Shown here one piece after another: positions 10,205 to 25,645 of a stretch of DNA of 64,000 nt. Position 1 is the stretch's first letter. Each line of letters begins with the position of its first letter. The position numbers and the translations under genes were made by a program. This DNA comes from Mycolicibacter longobardus. Its GTDB lineage: Bacteria > Actinomycetota > Actinomycetes > Mycobacteriales > Mycobacteriaceae. The notes below the pieces were generated by a model. It made no database searches, was not told the origin of the DNA, and saw only the letters and a list, made by a program, of their open reading frames with translations. Where the stretch lies: contig NZ_LQPG01000033.1 of NCBI RefSeq assembly GCF_002102265.1, positions 1 to 64,000 on the forward strand. Reading direction: 5' to 3'.

Positions 10205-10258
10205 AGGCTTCCCGGCGGTCGCAAGCGCGGCGGAGCCGGGCGCAGCGGGCCGCCGGCA
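10205..10258. repeat. REP-like hairpin repeat at the DUF3060/echA5 join
   Basis: The sequence can fold by the arms CCGGCGG (10212-10218) and CCGCCGG (10250-10256). Its core GCAAGCGCGGCGGAGCCGGG is related, in reverse complement, to the two 45-base repeats at 43983-44079. It fills the whole gap between two convergent genes and may also stop transcription. It occupies the site where H37Rv has mmpL5-mmpS5-Rv0678. Confidence 0.55.
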
Positions 10259-11023
10259 TTAAGCCTTAGCGCCGTGTCGGCCTGCCCCACCGGCGAATCG
10301 GTGCGCCCCGCGCAGCGCCTCGTCGGCCACCCGTTCGATGCTCTCGAACTCCTGGTCCATCGCCTGGGGCTCGGTCAGGCCCCACTGCCGCAGCGCAGAC
10401 AGCCGGTCGGAGCGCAGACAGCCCTGCGGCAGCTCGGCGAGTTCGGCGGCCAGCTGCTCGGCTTCCCGGCGAGCCTGCCCGTTCGGCACCACCCGGTTGG
10501 CCAACCCGATCGCGTGCGCCTCCTGGGCGTCCACCGCCCGGCCGGTGAGGATCATGTCCATGGCGCGGCTGTGACCGATCAGCCTGGGCAGCCGCACCGT
10601 GCCACCGTCGATGAGCGGCACGCCCCAGCGCCGGCAGAACACCCCGAACACGGCGTCGGCCTCCACGACCCGCAGGTCACACCAGAGCGCCAACTCCAGG
10701 CCGCCGGCCACCGCGTAGCCGCTCACCGCGGCGATCACCGGCTTGGACAGCATCATTCGGGTGGGGCCCATCGGCCCCGGCCCCTTGCGCTGGGTCTGAT
10801 TGGCCGTCTGCGTGCCCAGCGCCTTGAGATCAGCTCCCGCGCAAAAGGTTCCGTGATCTCCCCACAGCACCGCCACCGAGGCGGTGTCGTCGCGGTCGAA
10901 CTCGTCGAAGGCCTGATACAACGCCGCCGCGGTAGGCCCGTCGACGGCGTTGCGCGCCTGCGGCCGATCCAGGATCACCGTGGTGACCGCACCGCTGCGT
11001 TCCACCCGCACCGCTTTACTCAT
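10259..11023 (-). CDS. echA5: Enoyl-CoA hydratase/isomerase (EchA5-like)
   Basis: The 254-residue crotonase-fold protein probably hydrates or isomerises an enoyl-CoA in beta-oxidation. The oxyanion-hole segment GTFCAGADLKALG and the second conserved block AVSGYAVAGGLELALWCDLRVV are present (about residues 60 and 100). A FGVFCRRWGVPLIDGGT stretch follows, as in this subfamily. Its ATG overlaps the stop of the PaaX-like gene (ATGA). Last gene of the fadE8 operon. Confidence 0.85.
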   Translation of the reverse strand: MSKAVRVERSGAVTTVILDRPQARNAVDGPTAAALYQAFDEFDRDDTASVAVLWGDHGTFCAGADLKALGTQTANQTQRKGPGPMGPTRMMLSKPVIAAVSGYAVAGGLELALWCDLRVVEADAVFGVFCRRWGVPLIDGGTVRLPRLIGHSRAMDMILTGRAVDAQEAHAIGLANRVVPNGQARREAEQLAAELAELPQGCLRSDRLSALRQWGLTEPQAMDQEFESIERVADEALRGAHRFAGGAGRHGAKA

Positions 11024-11754
11024 CCCGCCTCCGCTGTTCGGTCTGCGTCACGTCTTGAAGCCAGTTCGTCGGCGAATTCCGCGTAGCGACTGCGGATCCG
11101 CGCGCCGGGCCAGTCCGGCGGGAGCAGTTCCGGCGGGAGCACCGGGTCACGACGCAGGTGGCGGACCATGGCCGCCGCGACGGTGAAACGCACCGGCACG
11201 TCGTCGGCGTCGGCCATCGCGGCGAGCAATTCGTGGCCGGTCTGCGCCCACCCATCCAGGTCCCACAGTCTGCCGGCGAGCTCCGCCGGGTGCTCGTCGC
11301 GCGCGGTGAGCAGCCGGGTGTAGGCGCCGAGCTCATCCTCCAGGTCGACATCGATGTTGTCCGGGCGCATCCAAATCCCTTCGCGCAGTTCGGCGAATCG
11401 CCGATCGGACAACCCCGAGCGCAACGCGGCCCGGGTTCGGGCGTCGCAGCCGACGCTGGTGATCACCACCGCCAGCCAGTCACCGTTCCAGCGCCGGGTC
11501 TGCGGATCCAGGGCCGCGTCCTGCTGGCGCTGCCGCTGCAGCAGGCGTTCGGAGAGCCCGTAGCCCTCGGCGGAGCGAACCAGGTCCCCGGCGGCCACCA
11601 ACCTAGTCAGCGCCACTCGCATGGCGGTTTCCTTGATGCCGAAACCGGCTGTGAGCCTGAGCAGTTCAGCAGACGTTGCCGATGCGGGATGGGCACCAAG
11701 GAGCACTGACAGCACCACGGAGCGGGCGGTCAGGCGAGCTGGCGTGGTGGACAT
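11020..11754 (-). CDS. PaaX family transcriptional regulator (Rv0674-like)
   Basis: The 244-residue protein has an N-terminal winged helix with LLRLTAGFGIKETAMRVALT and a C-terminal region typical of PaaX-type repressors, which respond to CoA thioesters. Lying inside the fadE8-echA4-echA5 operon, it is a good candidate for its own operon's regulator. The ligand is unknown. It starts 11 bases after the echA4 stop and overlaps echA5. Confidence 0.82.
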   Translation of the reverse strand: MSTTPARLTARSVVLSVLLGAHPASATSAELLRLTAGFGIKETAMRVALTRLVAAGDLVRSAEGYGLSERLLQRQRQQDAALDPQTRRWNGDWLAVVITSVGCDARTRAALRSGLSDRRFAELREGIWMRPDNIDVDLEDELGAYTRLLTARDEHPAELAGRLWDLDGWAQTGHELLAAMADADDVPVRFTVAAAMVRHLRRDPVLPPELLPPDWPGARIRSRYAEFADELASRRDADRTAEAG

Positions 11755-11765
11755 TTGGTGACACT

Positions 11766-12701
11766 CTAGACCCCGGAGGCCTGTCGGCCGTAGTCCCCGA
11801 ACGGCTCGTCGCGGTGCCGCACCGCGTCCCGGAAACCGTGTGCCACCGCGTCGGCCACGAACGCGTGGCCCTCCGGGGTGTGCCGCGCCACCCCGTCGAA
11901 CACGGTGCTGACCATCCTGCTGGTGGCCACGCCCTGCTGCAGCAACGCTGTGTTGAGCGCGAGCTTGGCCATGATCAGCTGGTTGACCGGCATGGCGGCG
12001 ATACGGGCCACCAGGCGTTCGGTGCGCTCGTCGAGATCACCCGGATCGGGGGCCTCGATCGCCAAGCCCCATTCGGCGGCCTGGGCGCCGGTGATGCAAT
12101 CCCCGGTCAGCAGTAGGCGTTTGGCGCGCTGGTCGCCGAGCCGGTGCGCCCACAGCCCGGCCGCCGGCACCCCCCACACCCGGGTCGGCGGGTAGCCGAT
12201 CTTGGCGTCCGACGCCGCGATCACCTGATCGGCGTGCAGCGCTATATCGGTGCCGCCGGCTACGCAGTAGCCGTGAATCTTGACCACCGTCGGCTTGTCG
12301 GCGTACATCAGCGAGGCGAAGCCGCGGACGAACCGGCTCATCATCTGGTAGTCGATCATCGGGTCCCACGGCTGATCCGGGCGGTGATTGACCGCCTGGG
12401 TCTTACCGTCGAGCACCGTGCCCCGGTAGCCCTCGCCGCCCGCCGACGCCGAGCCGTCGGCGTAGGCACCCAGGTCGAAGCCCGCGCAGAAGCCCGCGCC
12501 GCGGCCCGACACCAGGATCACGTGCACGTTCGGGTCCAGATCGGCCCGCTCCACCAGCGCCGACAGCTCCAGCGGGGTGTCAGCGGTGATCGCGTTGCCG
12601 TGTTCGGGGCGGTTGAAGGTGATTCGGGCGATACGGTCGGTGACCTCGTAGGTCATGGTCCGCAGGTTGTCGAATTCGACCGGGGCGATGTGGTGCCGCA
12701 T
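11766..12701 (-). CDS. echA4: Enoyl-CoA hydratase family protein (EchA4-like)
   Basis: The 311-residue crotonase is longer than a standard enoyl-CoA hydratase, as is EchA4 of H37Rv. It keeps the oxyanion segment GRGAGFCAGFDLGAYA and KIHGYCVAGGTDIALHADQV. The N terminus MRHHIAPVEFDNLRTMTYE matches the EchA4 pattern, supporting the ATG at 12701. It lies between fadE8 and the PaaX-like regulator in one operon. The exact acyl-CoA substrate is unknown. Confidence 0.85.
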   Translation of the reverse strand: MRHHIAPVEFDNLRTMTYEVTDRIARITFNRPEHGNAITADTPLELSALVERADLDPNVHVILVSGRGAGFCAGFDLGAYADGSASAGGEGYRGTVLDGKTQAVNHRPDQPWDPMIDYQMMSRFVRGFASLMYADKPTVVKIHGYCVAGGTDIALHADQVIAASDAKIGYPPTRVWGVPAAGLWAHRLGDQRAKRLLLTGDCITGAQAAEWGLAIEAPDPGDLDERTERLVARIAAMPVNQLIMAKLALNTALLQQGVATSRMVSTVFDGVARHTPEGHAFVADAVAHGFRDAVRHRDEPFGDYGRQASGV

Positions 12702-12719
12702 GGTGCTTCAGCCTATGCC

Positions 12720-14360
12720 TCAGCCTTTGACGAGGGCACGCTCCAGGATCGGACCCAGGTCCAGGCCCGCCGGGAGGGTGCCGAACGCGCCGCCCCACTG
12801 GCCGGCCAACCGGGTCGCCAGGAACGCCTCGGCGACGGCCGGGTGGCCGTGGCGAACCAGCAGCGAACCCTGCAGCGCCAGGCAGATGTCCTCGGCGATC
12901 TTGCGAGCCGCGTACTGGGCGGTCACGACATCGTCGCCGAGGCCGGCCAGCTGGGCCTTCAACGCCTCGACGTGGGCGTCCAGCCGGCGGTCCTGCCCGG
13001 AGGTGCCGGCCAACTCGTCGAAGAGCACGGCGACCGACTCGGGCTGGGTGGCCAAGGCTCGCAGCGTGTCCAGGGCACTGACGTTGCCCGAGCCCTCCCA
13101 GATGCCCATCAGCGGCGCCTCCCGGTACAGCCGCGGCATCAACGAGTCCTCGATGTAGCCGTTGCCGCCCAGGCACTCCATCGCCTCGGCCGCGTGCGGG
13201 GTGGCGCGCTTGCACACCCAGTACTTGGTGGCGGCCAGCCCGATCCGACGCAGCAGCCCCTCCCGGACGTCGCCAAGCACCGCCTTGTCGGTGGCGCCCG
13301 CCATCCGCATCGCCACCATGGTGGCGGCCTCGGCCTCCACCGCCAGGTCCGCCAGCACGTTGCGCATCAGCGGCTGGTCGATCAGGTAGGCGCCGAACGC
13401 CTTTCGGTGCTGGGCGTGGTAGGTGGCGCGGGCCAGGCCCATCCGCATGCTGGTGGCACTGCCCAGCGCGCAGTCCAGCCGGGTGAGGTTGACCATCTCG
13501 ATGATGACCGAGACGCCGCGGCCCTCCTCCCCGACCAGCCACGCGGTGGCGCCGTCGTACTCGATCTCGCTGGAGGCGTTGGCGTGGTTGCCGAGCTTGT
13601 CCTTGAGCCGCTGCAGCCGCATCCGGTTGCGGGTGCCGTCGGGCAGCACCCGGGGCAGGAAGAAGCAACTCAGGCCGCCCGGCGCCTGAGCCAGCACCAG
13701 GAACACGTCGCACATCGGCGCGGAGGTGAACCACTTGTGCCCGGTCAGGGTGTAGCTGCCATCAGCGTTCGGCACGGCCTGGGTGGTGCCGGCGCGCACG
13801 TCGGAGCCGCCCTGTTTCTCGGTCATCGACATGCCGGCGGTGATGCCGGCTTTGGTGGTCGGCACCTGGAGCACGGGGTCGTAGACGCGGCTGGTCAACA
13901 GGGGCTCGTAGGTCTTGGCGAGTTCGGCGTTGTTGCGCAGCGCGGGCACGATCGCGTACGTCATCGAGATCGGGCACATGTGGCCGGGCTCGGCGGTCCA
14001 CACCCCGGTTGCCGCGGCGCGCACGACGTGGGCACCCGGCCGCGGGTCGGCCCAGGGGGCGGCGTGCAGGCCGTGGCTGATCGCGGTGCGCATCAACTCG
14101 TGGTAGGCGGGGTCGTATTCCACTTCGTCGATCCGGTTGCCGACGACGTCGTGGGTGTGCAGCACCGGCCCGTTACGGTCGGCCAACTCGCCCCAGCGTT
14201 GTACCTGTTTGGACCCGGAGAGAGCCCCGAGGTCGGTGACTTCGTCGACGCCCCACTGGCCGCCCTCACGGATCAGCGCTTCGATGAGGACCGGTGACGA
14301 CGCCGGGTTGTAGCCCTCCAGCGGAAGGACCTGGTTGGTGACGATGTGCGTGTCGGCCAT
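12720..14360 (-). CDS. fadE8: Acyl-CoA dehydrogenase, AidB-like (FadE8)
   Basis: The 546-residue FAD enzyme belongs to the AidB-like branch of the acyl-CoA dehydrogenases. It contains ISMTYAVVPALR-type N-terminal contacts (here ISMTYAIVPALRNN), the FAD/substrate block TEKQGGSDVRAGTT near residue 190, and the C-terminal motif ECLGGNGYIEDSLMPRLYRE. First gene of an operon with echA4, a PaaX-like gene and echA5. A TAATAT -10 element lies six bases before the ATG, so the mRNA is probably leaderless. Confidence 0.9.
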   Translation of the reverse strand: MADTHIVTNQVLPLEGYNPASSPVLIEALIREGGQWGVDEVTDLGALSGSKQVQRWGELADRNGPVLHTHDVVGNRIDEVEYDPAYHELMRTAISHGLHAAPWADPRPGAHVVRAAATGVWTAEPGHMCPISMTYAIVPALRNNAELAKTYEPLLTSRVYDPVLQVPTTKAGITAGMSMTEKQGGSDVRAGTTQAVPNADGSYTLTGHKWFTSAPMCDVFLVLAQAPGGLSCFFLPRVLPDGTRNRMRLQRLKDKLGNHANASSEIEYDGATAWLVGEEGRGVSVIIEMVNLTRLDCALGSATSMRMGLARATYHAQHRKAFGAYLIDQPLMRNVLADLAVEAEAATMVAMRMAGATDKAVLGDVREGLLRRIGLAATKYWVCKRATPHAAEAMECLGGNGYIEDSLMPRLYREAPLMGIWEGSGNVSALDTLRALATQPESVAVLFDELAGTSGQDRRLDAHVEALKAQLAGLGDDVVTAQYAARKIAEDICLALQGSLLVRHGHPAVAEAFLATRLAGQWGGAFGTLPAGLDLGPILERALVKG

Positions 14361-14366
14361 AGTCGA

Positions 14367-14394
14367 ATATTACAGTTTTTCAACTTATGCACAA
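14367..14394 (-). promoter_or_regulatory. fadE8 promoter giving a probable leaderless mRNA
   Basis: On the minus strand TTGTGC (14394-14389), a 16-base spacer and TAATAT (14372-14367) form a promoter. The -10 ends six bases before the fadE8 ATG, so transcription should begin at the start codon itself. Leaderless transcripts with a TANNNT -10 are common in mycobacteria. Confidence 0.5.
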
Positions 14395-14419
14395 GAGATG
14401 TAACTACCTGAGATTCCCG

Positions 14420-14449
14420 TACTGTACTGGTACAGTAATTCCGTACAAT
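14420..14449 (+). promoter_or_regulatory. RelJK (YefM-YoeB type) operator and -10 element
   Basis: A perfect palindrome, TACTGTAC-TG-GTACAGTA (14420-14437), has eight-base arms containing TGTAC/GTACA. This resembles the TGTACA core of YefM operators in E. coli. It is followed by a partial copy (CCGTACA) and a TACAAT -10 (14444-14449), 18 bases before the antitoxin ATG. Binding here would block the -35 region, giving the usual toxin-antitoxin autoregulation. Confidence 0.6.
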
Positions 14450-14466
14450 TATGAGGGGCGGCTCCT

Positions 14467-14742
14467 ATGACTATCAGCGCCAGCGAAGCCCGGCAGCGTC
14501 TGTTCCCCCTACTGGAGCAGGTGAACACCGATCACCAGCCGGTGCGCATCACCTCGCGTGGAGGGGATGCGGTGCTCATGTCCGCCGACGACTACGACTC
14601 GTGGCAGGAAACGGTCTATCTGTTGCGCTCCCCGGAGAACGCGAAGCGGCTGATGGAAGCTGTCGCTCGCGACCGGGCGGGGCAGTCGACCCCCACCAGG
14701 TCCATCGATGAGCTGCGGGAGATGGCCGGCGGCGAGGAGTGA
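14467..14742 (+). CDS. relJ: Antitoxin of the YefM/Phd family (RelJ-like)
   Basis: The 91-residue protein has the Phd/YefM N-terminal DNA-binding fold ([20 protein letters not shown], then [19 protein letters not shown]). It also has a polar C-terminal tail that would wrap the toxin. Length equals that of RelJ (Rv3357). It should bind and neutralise the downstream endoribonuclease and repress their shared promoter. GAGGGG lies ahead of the ATG, and its stop overlaps the toxin start (GTGA). Confidence 0.88.
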   Translation: MTISASEARQRLFPLLEQVNTDHQPVRITSRGGDAVLMSADDYDSWQETVYLLRSPENAKRLMEAVARDRAGQSTPTRSIDELREMAGGEE

Positions 14743-14996
14743 GGGGCATCTCCTTCGATCCTGATGGCTGGGAGGACTTTCTGTTCTGGCTCGGCTCCGA
14801 TCGCAAGATCGCCCGTCGAATCGTCCGCCTCATCGGAGAGATCCAACGGGATCCGTTCGGCGGAATCGGCAAGCCGGAACCCCTGAAGGGTGAGTTGTCG
14901 GGCTACTGGTCGCGTCGAATCGATGATCAGCACCGCCTGGTCTATCGAGCGACCGACGACGAGATCAAGATCCTCAAGGCCCGCTATCACTACTAA
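14739..14996 (+). CDS. relK: Toxin of the YoeB family (RelK-like endoribonuclease)
   Basis: This 85-residue ribosome-dependent mRNA interferase should cut mRNA in the A site. The YoeB catalytic residues Glu46, Arg65 and His83 correspond to Glu47, Arg66 and His84 here (in KPEPLKG, HRLVYR and ARYHY). The toxin therefore looks intact. GTG start inside the antitoxin's last codons. The pair sits between fadE8 and endonuclease IV, where H37Rv has lpqP. Confidence 0.88.
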   Translation: MRGISFDPDGWEDFLFWLGSDRKIARRIVRLIGEIQRDPFGGIGKPEPLKGELSGYWSRRIDDQHRLVYRATDDEIKILKARYHY

Positions 14997-15009
14997 AGGC
15001 GCGGCAGCC

Positions 15010-15066
15010 AAAAAGAACGGCGGTCACGGCCCGAGGTCGGGAGGTTCCGGGCCGAGACCGCCGTTC
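15010..15066 (-). terminator. Terminator between relK and the endonuclease IV gene
   Basis: A long inverted repeat has arms GAACGGCGGTC (15015-15025) and GACCGCCGTTC (15056-15066), with an inner stem CGGCCCG/CGGGCCG. On the minus strand it is followed by TTTTT, as expected for a terminator of the end transcript; it could also slow plus-strand read-through from relK. The remaining bases up to 15223 hold no gene I can support. Confidence 0.65.
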
Positions 15067-15223
15067 GACCATGGGGCGCTCGGCCAGGGTTCGCACCTGC
15101 CGCACCGTGGATTCGTCCGCGTCCGAGGAAATTAGTACCACACGATCCGACTGTCTGTCATCTATTAGATGGAAAACCAATCTTTTCGGATGATTCGTGC
15201 AGCACTCCCCTTCGAGCGCTGGA

Positions 15224-15979
15224 TCAGCCCACTCGCTCCTTGAGGAACGCGATGTCGGCCTTGCGGCCCTCCTCTGCGGTCTCGCAGATCACCGGGGCGC
15301 CGGCGGCCGTGACCACGGCGACCAGCAGGTCCGGGTCGATCTGACCGGTGCCGAAGTTGGCGTGCCGGTCCCGCCCGGAGCCGGCGGCGTCCTTGGAGTC
15401 GTTGCAGTGCACCAGGTCGATGCGTCCGGTGATGGCCTTGATCCGCTCTACGGCATCGGGCAGGGACTCGCCGGCTGCCCAGGTGTGGCAGGTGTCCAGG
15501 CAGAACCCGACACCGGTGTCGCCGATGTGGTCCCACAAGCGGGCGATGGTGTCAAAGTGGCGGGCCATGGCGTGGTCACCACCGGCGGTGTTCTCCAGAT
15601 ACACCGGGACGCTGGTCTCCAGCCGGTCCAGCGCCTTGCGCCACCGGGCGAACCCCTCCTGCGGGTCGTCGTCGGCCGTGACATGTCCGCCGTGCACGAT
15701 CACCGCGGCCGCGTCGATCTCGGCGGCGGCGTCGCACGTCTGCTGCAGCACGTTGCGCGACGGAATGCGGACCCGGTTGTTCGGCGAGGCGACGTTGATC
15801 AGGTACGGCGCGTGCACGTAGATCGGCAGCGCCGCCGCCCGTAGCTGTGCCGCGTCCTCGCGGGGTTTGGGGGGCTTCCAGCTCTGCGGGTTGCCCAGAA
15901 AGATCTGCACCGCGTCGGCGCCCTCGGCTTCGGCCGAACCCAACGGATCGGCAGGACGCACATGGGATCCGATCAACAC
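15224..15979 (-). CDS. end: Endonuclease IV (apurinic/apyrimidinic endonuclease)
   Basis: The 251-residue TIM-barrel enzyme cuts DNA at abasic sites in base excision repair. Family motifs are present: [35 protein letters not shown] and [20 protein letters not shown], which include the zinc-ligand His, Glu and Asp residues. The GTG at 15979 (VLIGSHV) matches the conserved MLIGSHV start of H37Rv End. Earlier in-frame sequence is translated repeat DNA and is not part of the protein. Confidence 0.93.
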   Translation of the reverse strand: MLIGSHVRPADPLGSAEAEGADAVQIFLGNPQSWKPPKPREDAAQLRAAALPIYVHAPYLINVASPNNRVRIPSRNVLQQTCDAAAEIDAAAVIVHGGHVTADDDPQEGFARWRKALDRLETSVPVYLENTAGGDHAMARHFDTIARLWDHIGDTGVGFCLDTCHTWAAGESLPDAVERIKAITGRIDLVHCNDSKDAAGSGRDRHANFGTGQIDPDLLVAVVTAAGAPVICETAEEGRKADIAFLKERVG

Positions 15980-15991
15980 GGCGGCCAGCCT

Positions 15992-16090
15992 AGTCCGGCG
16001 ACGATACCGGCGAGGGACGAGCCGGTTGAGGAGGCGGACAGTCAGCCCAGTCCGGCGACGATACCGGCGAGGGACGAGCCGGCTCTGGAC
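15992..16090. repeat. Two-copy tandem repeat, 34-base identical core, period 57
   Basis: A 34-base core starting AGTCCGGCGACGATACCGGC occurs identically at 15992-16025 and 16049-16082. Each copy is followed by a spacer ending GGACAGTCAGCC, so the unit is 57 then about 50 bases. The array lies between the endonuclease IV start and the stop codon of the GCS2-type ligase gene. Size and intergenic position resemble mycobacterial MIRU/VNTR elements. Confidence 0.75.
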
Positions 16091-16092
16091 AG

Positions 16093-17571
16093 TCAGCCTT
16101 CCACCGGCCAGGTATGCACCGGCTGGTTGGTGTGCATATGTGCGCAGTAGCGCCGCAGCATCTCGGCCAGCGCGTCCGACCGGCTCATCCCCTGTGCCTG
16201 CAACGCCCGGACCGTCGTCACCTGCCAGGTGGCGCCGTTGCGTCCCGAGGCGACCCGCCCCTCGATGATGCCGAGGAACCGGTCCGACACCTCGCCGGCC
16301 ACCCCCCACTCGTCGAGACCCTGCCGGGCCATCGGCAGCAGCTCGCGCCGGGTCAGCTCTTCCACGCCGACCTCCCCCAGACCCGGCCAATACAGTCGGG
16401 CGTCCATGCCGTGGCGCGCGCCCGCGCGGAAGTTGTCGTGGGCGACGGCAAAGCTCATCTGGGTCCACAGCGGCCGCCGCTCACGGGCCAGCCGGCGCAG
16501 CAGGCCGTAGTAGAAGACCGCGTTCGCCAGCATGTCGGCGACCGTCGGCCCGGACGGCAGCACCCGGTTCTCCACGCGCAGGTGCGGCCTTCCGTCGACC
16601 ACGTCGTAGACCGGCCTATTCCACCGGTACACCGTTCCGTTGTGCAGCCGCAGCTCGGCCAGCTGCGGTGTGCGTCCCTGCGCCAGTTCGGCGGCCGGAT
16701 CCTCCTCGGAGACCTCCGGCAGCAGCGAGGGGAAGTAGCGCACGTTCTCCTCGAACAGGTCGAAGATCGAGGTGATCCACCGCTCGCCGAACCACACCCG
16801 GGGTCGCACGCCCTGGTTCTTCAGCTCGTCGGGTCGGGTGTCGGTGGACTGGGCGAACAACTCCACCCGGGTTTCCGCCCACAGGCGGTGGCCGAAGAAG
16901 TACGGGGAGTTGGCGCCCAACGCCAGCTGCGGCCCGGCCAGCACCTGGGCGGCGTTCCAGTGATCGGCGAACTGGCCCGGCGACACCTGCAGGTGCAGCT
17001 GCATGCTGGTGCACGCCGATTCCGGCGCGATGGTGGCCGCCTGCAGGTTCAGCGGTTCCGGACCGTCGATGTCGATGGCGAGGTCCTCACCGCGTGCGGC
17101 GAAGATCGACTCGTTGAGCGCGGCATACCTGGCCGAGTCGCTCATCCAGTCACCGGTCAGGTGCTCGGGCATCAGTGTGGGCAGGATGCCGATCATCACG
17201 ATGCGGGCACCGTCGGCGTGGGCTTTGGCCTCGGCGGCATTGAGGCTGGCGCGCACCTCGGCCTCCAACTCCAGCCCCAAACGCCCGGGCAGCGGGCGGG
17301 GCGGGACGTTGAATTCGATGTTGTAGGCGCCCAATTCGCGTTGGTAGGCCGGATCGTCGATCGCGGCGAGCACGTGGGAGTTCGACATCACCGGCCGGTA
17401 GTCCCCGCCGACCAGGTTGCCCTCGATCTCCATGCCGGTCAGCGGCTGGTCGCAGTCGAAGCTGGACCGCGTCAGCATCATCTCGAAAACGTCCAGGCAC
17501 TGCTGAATCTTGCGCCGGTAGAGCCGGCGTTGGGTGTGACTGTAAGCGGTGCGGTTCACCTCGTCACCCAT
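16093..17571 (-). CDS. Glutamate-cysteine ligase-like protein (GCS2 family)
   Basis: The 492-residue protein resembles GCS2-type carboxylate-amine ligases, which join glutamate to an amine using ATP. Supporting segments are [20 protein letters not shown] near the N terminus, [13 protein letters not shown], a STSMQLH-like [28 protein letters not shown], and [19 protein letters not shown]. Mycobacteria make mycothiol rather than glutathione and use another GCS2 enzyme (EgtA) for ergothioneine, so the substrate is uncertain. I chose the ATG at 17571; a GTG four codons on is possible. Its stop codon lies just beyond the tandem repeat. Confidence 0.65.
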   Translation of the reverse strand: MGDEVNRTAYSHTQRRLYRRKIQQCLDVFEMMLTRSSFDCDQPLTGMEIEGNLVGGDYRPVMSNSHVLAAIDDPAYQRELGAYNIEFNVPPRPLPGRLGLELEAEVRASLNAAEAKAHADGARIVMIGILPTLMPEHLTGDWMSDSARYAALNESIFAARGEDLAIDIDGPEPLNLQAATIAPESACTSMQLHLQVSPGQFADHWNAAQVLAGPQLALGANSPYFFGHRLWAETRVELFAQSTDTRPDELKNQGVRPRVWFGERWITSIFDLFEENVRYFPSLLPEVSEEDPAAELAQGRTPQLAELRLHNGTVYRWNRPVYDVVDGRPHLRVENRVLPSGPTVADMLANAVFYYGLLRRLARERRPLWTQMSFAVAHDNFRAGARHGMDARLYWPGLGEVGVEELTRRELLPMARQGLDEWGVAGEVSDRFLGIIEGRVASGRNGATWQVTTVRALQAQGMSRSDALAEMLRRYCAHMHTNQPVHTWPVEG

Positions 17572-17701
17572 ACCCAAGATGCAACCCGGCCACGCCACGG
17601 CCCGCAACATCGGGCCCGTCGCCGAGTGGGAATCTGGCGATGCGACAGGCCGCGAAACCGTCGCCGGATTCCCCTTCGGCCAGGAATGGGCCAGGAACGA
17701 G

Positions 17702-17733
17702 AAAGGGCCCCGGGTTGCACCCCGAGGCCCCTT
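17702..17733 (-). terminator. Terminator of the rpoBC operon
   Basis: An inverted repeat (AAGGGCC ... GGCCCCTT with an inner CGGGTTGCACCCCG stem) is followed on the minus strand by CTTTCTCG. It lies 12 bases past the rpoC stop and before the GCS2-type gene. Confidence 0.65.
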
Positions 17734-17744
17734 CGCGTCGCCGA

Positions 17745-21719
<3,975 letters not shown>

Positions 21720-21733
21720 TTAGTAAGTAGTAA

Positions 21734-25279
<3,546 letters not shown>

Positions 25280-25645
25280 CTAATGCGGCCAGCGGGTTCC
25301 GGTTCTCACCTGACCCCGTTCGCTGCGAATATCGACCGTTGGTTCGGCTGGCGAACGCTCTGTCCGGTCTCACGCACAACCAAACCACGAGGTCACAGCC
25401 TGAAACGAGCCAACAAACGTGACTCAGGCTGGTACTGCGGTGTCGGGTGCGGGTAAGGGTGGGCAGGAGGAAGCCAGCGCAACGTCCAACAATAGCGCAG
25501 GCTCACGCAATCCTCAACTGCGACGTCCGGGACCCTATCGGTGCTGGCTGGCCTCCGCCGGACTCCCCGCACAAACGCTGCTGACCAGATTGGACCGTTT
25601 ACGTCCGTCCGTCAAGAGCTGACACGGCTTGAGACCGGCGAGGAC
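25280..25645 (-). promoter_or_regulatory. rpoB leader region with a SigA-type promoter
   Basis: This 366-base gap between mkl and rpoB contains no gene. On the minus strand TTGAGG (25517-25512), a 17-base spacer and TATTGT (25494-25489) form a good promoter. The predicted start near 25482 gives a leader of about 200 bases. In H37Rv the interval between mkl and rpoB holds several vapBC and mazEF modules and atsD; none is present here. Confidence 0.55.

Noticed and set aside
15980..16468. N-terminal extension of endonuclease IV by about 160 codons
   Set aside because: The added sequence is translated tandem repeat and the 3' end of the GCS2-type gene. The conserved protein begins at VLIGSHV (15979).
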